Shown: positions 5,949 to 8,969 of the stretch, piece by piece
Layout: the number at the start of each line of letters is the position of its first letter
Numbering within the stretch: position 1 is the first letter of the stretch
Source: an uncultured Lachnospiraceae bacterium
GTDB lineage: Bacteria; Bacillota_A; Clostridia; Lachnospirales; Lachnospiraceae
Direction: 5' to 3'
DNA length: 8,969 nt
NCBI GenBank assembly: GCA_947175285.1
Contig: CAMWMM010000177.1
Location: 1-8,969, forward strand
Notes under the pieces: generated by a model
Databases searched by the model: none
The model's input: the letters and a program-made list of their open reading frames with translations, nothing else
Told to the model about the DNA's origin: nothing
Made by a program: the position numbers and the translations under genes

Positions 5949-8111
5949 ATGGAAAATATGCAATCAGAAAGGGCGTATGAAGAGAACAGATTAAAGCAGA
6001 CGATATCATTAGTGGAAGCGCAATTAGAACAGGCAAAAGAATCAGCGGAGAAAAAAGAATCGGAAATCATAGATGCGAAAAAAGAAATGTACGAAAATAC
6101 GATGCATGGCAGTATGAATCTATGGAATTCGGAAGATTTTGAGGCGCTTGCCGAATTGAGCCAATATGCCAATCCGGTTACGGACAAAATTGTAGCTTAT
6201 GAAGAAGAACAGCATAAGATACTTTTACTGGAAAATATGTTAAAATCACCCTATTTTGCCCGCATTGATTTTAAATTTGATGATGAGGAAGTATTTGAAA
6301 AAATATATATCGGACGTTCTTCCCTCAAAAAAAACAGTCGTCAGGAAATGTATGTTTATGACTGGAGATCGCCGATTGCCAGTATTTTTTATCGCTTTAT
6401 GACAGGAAAAGCATTTTATGATGCTCCATGCGGACGGGTAACAGGTGAACTCAGTTTAAAACGCCAGTATGAAATAAAAGACGGAACATTGAAATATTTT
6501 TTTGATGCAGATATTCAGATTATTGATGAGTTTTTAAGGCAGTTACTATCACAAAATACCACCACAAAAATGAAAGCAATTGTTGAAACAATACAGCGGG
6601 AACAGGACATTGTTATCAGAGATATGGAAAATGACCTGCTTATGGTGCAGGGAGTGGCGGGAAGCGGTAAAACCTCCATTGCACTTCACCGGGCTGCTTA
6701 TCTCATGTATCAAGGGTTACAGGCAAAGCTGTCTGCCAATAATATTATGATTATTTCCCCCAATTCATTATTTGAACAGTATATTTCTAATGTATTGCCG
6801 GAATTAGGTGAAGCTAATGTTGTCTCTGTGGTATTTGATGATATACTAAGGAGATTATTAACAGGCAGAAAGATTCAGTCGCGAAATGATTTTTTAGAGA
6901 AATTGATTGCTGATTCACGATACAAGGAAATGATAAAGAGCAGTATCGAGTTTAAAATGTCAGCTCCTTTTTTAGAAATATTAGACCGCTTCCTTTATGA
7001 CATACCATATCAATGGATAGAATTTGAGGATGTTTATTATGAGGGAAGGTGCATTGTAACGAAGCAGAAACTAAAAGAAAAAGTTTCGGGAAGAACGGAA
7101 ACACCGCTTGGCATAAAGTTAGAACAATTAGAAAATTACATTATAGAATTAATATTCGGAACAGGAAAGGGAAGAGGTTATAACGAAGAAAAGAATTTGG
7201 TAAAACAGAAAATACAAAAATTTATAAAGCTTGATATTATTGAACTGTATAAAGTGTTGTTTCTTGATGAAGCATATTTTTACAGCTTGCTGCAAGATAA
7301 TAAACCGTCAGAAAACATTAAAAACGTCCGGAAATATACAAAGAAAAATCTGGAATCAGATTGTTTGTGCTATGATGACGCAATCGCAATCGCTTATTTG
7401 CATTTAAAAATATACGGAACGAATGCGTATAGAAACATCAAACAGGTAGTCATTGACGAAGCGCAGGACTATTATCCGCTCCAATATAAAATATTCGGTT
7501 TATTATTTTCAAATGCTAAATTTACAATTTTAGGTGATATCAACCAAACGCTGGTCAAAAGAGAGGATATCTCTTTATATGAGCAAATCCGTGAAATACT
7601 GAATAGGAAAAAATCTTCGCTCATCATGCTGGATAAGAGTTTTCGATGTACAAATGAAATTTTAAATTTTAGCTTAAAGTTCATTGAACACAGTCCGGAA
7701 ATAAAAAGTTTCAATCGGAACGGGGATACTCCGGAAGTATTTATAGCCGATAATACCGACATCTTTATTGATAAGCTTATAAAAGAAGTAAAACTATGTC
7801 AGGAAAAGGGATTTCAGTCAATAGGTCTATTATGTAAGACTGAGAATAATGCAATTCGCTTATTTCAAAAAATAAAATCTGAAATCGATATTCAACTGAT
7901 TAGAAGCGGAAGCATATCTGACTTACAGGGTGTGTTTATCATACCGGTATATATGTCAAAAGGATTGGAATTTGATGCCGTTGTCATTTGTGATGCGGAC
8001 TGTCACAACTACCATGATGAAGATGATAAAAACCTTTTATACGTTGCCTGTACCAGAGCGCTCCACAGGCTCAGTTTATTTTGTGAAAAAGAGGTAAGTC
8101 AATTGGTATAA
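5949..8111 (+). CDS. helD: HelD-family RNA polymerase recycling ATPase (UvrD/PcrA-like superfamily 1)
   Basis: HelD uses ATP to release stalled RNA polymerase from nucleic acid after termination; in some bacteria relatives protect the polymerase from rifamycins. This protein is 720 residues, a little shorter than the B. subtilis enzyme (about 774 from memory). Residues about 5-100 are charged and coiled-coil-like, matching the arm that enters the secondary channel of the polymerase. The HelD signature follows: YIGRSSL (120-126), YDWRSPIASIFYR (137-149) and GELSLKRQY (166-174). The Q-like motif QREQD is at 216-220, Walker A GVAGSGKT at 235-242, Walker B VIDEAQD at 501-507, motif III ILGDINQ at 527-533, motif IV LDKSFRCTNE at 561-570, motif V YMSKGLEFD at 668-676 and motif VI LLYVACTRA at 696-704. 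All ATPase motifs look intact. The middle region (about 300-480) is divergent, as is usual for the second polymerase-contacting arm. It is transcribed away from carB, ends ahead of a convergent Nudix gene, and looks more AT-rich than carB. Confidence 0.92.
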   Translation: MENMQSERAYEENRLKQTISLVEAQLEQAKESAEKKESEIIDAKKEMYENTMHGSMNLWNSEDFEALAELSQYANPVTDKIVAYEEEQHKILLLENMLKSPYFARIDFKFDDEEVFEKIYIGRSSLKKNSRQEMYVYDWRSPIASIFYRFMTGKAFYDAPCGRVTGELSLKRQYEIKDGTLKYFFDADIQIIDEFLRQLLSQNTTTKMKAIVETIQREQDIVIRDMENDLLMVQGVAGSGKTSIALHRAAYLMYQGLQAKLSANNIMIISPNSLFEQYISNVLPELGEANVVSVVFDDILRRLLTGRKIQSRNDFLEKLIADSRYKEMIKSSIEFKMSAPFLEILDRFLYDIPYQWIEFEDVYYEGRCIVTKQKLKEKVSGRTETPLGIKLEQLENYIIELIFGTGKGRGYNEEKNLVKQKIQKFIKLDIIELYKVLFLDEAYFYSLLQDNKPSENIKNVRKYTKKNLESDCLCYDDAIAIAYLHLKIYGTNAYRNIKQVVIDEAQDYYPLQYKIFGLLFSNAKFTILGDINQTLVKREDISLYEQIREILNRKKSSLIMLDKSFRCTNEILNFSLKFIEHSPEIKSFNRNGDTPEVFIADNTDIFIDKLIKEVKLCQEKGFQSIGLLCKTENNAIRLFQKIKSEIDIQLIRSGSISDLQGVFIIPVYMSKGLEFDAVVICDADCHNYHDEDDKNLLYVACTRALHRLSLFCEKEVSQLV

Positions 8112-8153
8112 ATAATTTTCCGGCATGCTATTCTTGTTACCAAAATGCAAAAA

Positions 8154-8181
8154 ATCTCCCGTTGATTTCTCAACGGGAGAT
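8154..8181 (-). terminator. Strong hairpin terminator of the HIT-Nudix pair, between convergent genes
   Basis: A perfect 12-base-pair stem (ATCTCCCGTTGA with TCAACGGGAGAT) encloses a 4-base loop. On the minus strand it is followed by a T-run and then GCATTTTGG, a classic intrinsic terminator for the Nudix gene ending at 8241. Read from helD on the plus strand it is followed only by AATAGCTTTTA, so it may stop helD transcripts less efficiently. No other terminator is visible for helD. Confidence 0.88.
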
Positions 8182-8240
8182 AATAGCTTTTACTGATAAA
8201 ATCAATCTTATTCAACTTAAGCAATAAACTTGTCTGAATC

Positions 8241-8726
8241 TTAATAGAACTCCAACAGTTTTTCATTTATTTCATCTATGTTTTCTTTTCGTTTTTTGAG
8301 TTCAGAATATAATCCAATCTCGCCAATTTCATCCTTATCCTGCCTTTTTTCTTCAATTATCTGGATTGCATCTCTTGAAAGGGTAATCCCATATAAACCT
8401 CCGTATTCTTCATGCCATTCTTTAACCCAATAGCCCGGCGGCATATTATAATGCACTATTCCCAAATACTCAAAATTAACATTGCTAATTCCAAGTTCTT
8501 CTTCACATTCGCGGGCAATACATTCGCTAAGACTTTCTCCTGCTTCAATAAGTCCGCCAAATGTCTCCCAATCACTTCTCCATTTATGCCATCCCAGCAA
8601 ATAATCATCTTCTATTTTCACAATAACTAATGCATGATTTAAATTAGCAAATTTTTCTAAAGCTTCATTTTCATCTACATTTATTTTTTCTATAATTGCC
8701 GCACCATTCTTTGCTTTGAAAATCAT
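8241..8726 (-). CDS. Nudix hydrolase
   Basis: Nudix enzymes hydrolyse nucleoside diphosphates linked to another group, using Mg2+ held by the Nudix box. In this 161-residue protein the box lies at 58-80: G58, E64, R72-E73, then E76-E77 and G79-I80, fitting G-x5-E-x7-R-E-U-x-E-E-x-G-U, with Cys instead of the usual aliphatic residue at the first U position. Strands such as NHALVIVKIEDDYLLGWHK precede it, as expected for the fold. The C-terminal 35 residues are rich in Lys and Glu and probably helical. Substrate cannot be assigned; the sequence resembles generic MutT-like sanitising enzymes more than any named subgroup. The ATG abuts the TAG of the HIT gene with no gap, and its ribosome binding site AAGGAG (8741-8736) lies inside that gene, so translation is very probably coupled. 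Confidence 0.92.
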   Translation of the reverse strand: MIFKAKNGAAIIEKINVDENEALEKFANLNHALVIVKIEDDYLLGWHKWRSDWETFGGLIEAGESLSECIARECEEELGISNVNFEYLGIVHYNMPPGYWVKEWHEEYGGLYGITLSRDAIQIIEEKRQDKDEIGEIGLYSELKKRKENIDEINEKLLEFY

Positions 8727-8969
8727 CTAAACATTCTCCTTTTCCAATAGCTTATCCAATTCTATCCGCAGTCGTTTTTTTAAATCATCTAATTCCTCCG
8801 GCGTCGGCAAAAATTCATCCGCTGCCAATTCCGAGCCTAATTTCCAAACAGGTCCTCCCGTTTCAGTATCTCCTTTTCTTCTGGGAAAAATATGCCAATG
8901 CATATGAACACCGTTACCTGCACCTAAAAGCTCATAGTTCAGCTTATTCGGCTTAAATGCATTGTAAAC
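8727..8969 (-). CDS. HIT-family (histidine triad) protein, C-terminal part
   Basis: The window holds the last 80 residues and stop (TAG at 8729-8727) of a gene entering from the right edge. The histidine triad HMHWHIFP is visible about 23 residues in, within the typical context ELLGAGNGVHMHWHIFPRRK; the middle His is the nucleophile in this superfamily of nucleotide hydrolases and transferases. The following GGPVW and the acidic tail PTPEELDDLKKRLR match diadenosine-polyphosphate-hydrolase-like HIT proteins. The exact substrate is not readable. The stop is directly followed by the Nudix start. Pairing two enzymes that both handle nucleotide phosphates suggests a shared clean-up role, which is inference. 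Confidence 0.9.
   Translation of the reverse strand, partial: VYNAFKPNKLNYELLGAGNGVHMHWHIFPRRKGDTETGGPVWKLGSELAADEFLPTPEELDDLKKRLRIELDKLLEKENV

Noticed and set aside
1..8969. CRISPR array, tRNA, rRNA, transposase or phage genes
   Set aside because: No regularly spaced repeats, cloverleaf sequences, inverted terminal repeats or transposase-like proteins were seen on either strand.

Overview
The window looks like chromosomal DNA of a low-G+C Gram-positive anaerobe, most likely a member of the Clostridia (Lachnospiraceae-like). The reasons are strong GGAGG-type ribosome binding sites, AT-leaning codon use, and a carbamoyl-phosphate synthase large subunit whose N-terminus and overall wording match clostridial CarB. 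That placement is inference from memory of these families; no search was run. I see no tRNA, rRNA, CRISPR array, insertion sequence or phage gene.

Left block, minus strand, 1-2324. Transcription probably starts from an extended -10 promoter (2367-2395). It runs through an HTH-methyltransferase fusion (2324-1350), a GNAT acetyltransferase (1326-551) and an uncharacterised protein that leaves the window (539-<1). Gaps are 23 and 11 bases, so this reads as one operon. The GNAT gene is broken by an apparent one-base deletion near 1267. The last gene may lack an internal segment. The tail of this operon may therefore be decaying.

Centre, minus strand, 2442-5849. carB (5736-2503) has its own likely promoter, a leader hairpin followed by a U-run that could act as an attenuator, a strong ribosome binding site, and an intrinsic terminator (2442-2464). 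The small subunit gene carA is not beside it. The upstream neighbour is divergent, so the two CPSase subunits must be encoded apart.

Right block. A HelD-type RNA-polymerase-recycling ATPase (5949-8111, plus strand) diverges from carB and looks more AT-rich than its neighbours. Converging on it from the right edge is a tightly coupled minus-strand pair: the C-terminal part of a HIT-family protein (8969-8727) and a Nudix hydrolase (8726-8241). They end at a strong hairpin terminator (8154-8181) that separates them from helD.

Functionally this is a mixture: one core pyrimidine/arginine biosynthesis gene, one transcription-recycling factor, one nucleotide-housekeeping pair, and a small regulatory/modification operon with damaged members. 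I did not find a convincing new multi-gene system. The most checkable points are the GNAT frameshift, the carB leader hairpin, the isolated carB, and the possible self-regulation of the HTH-methyltransferase.
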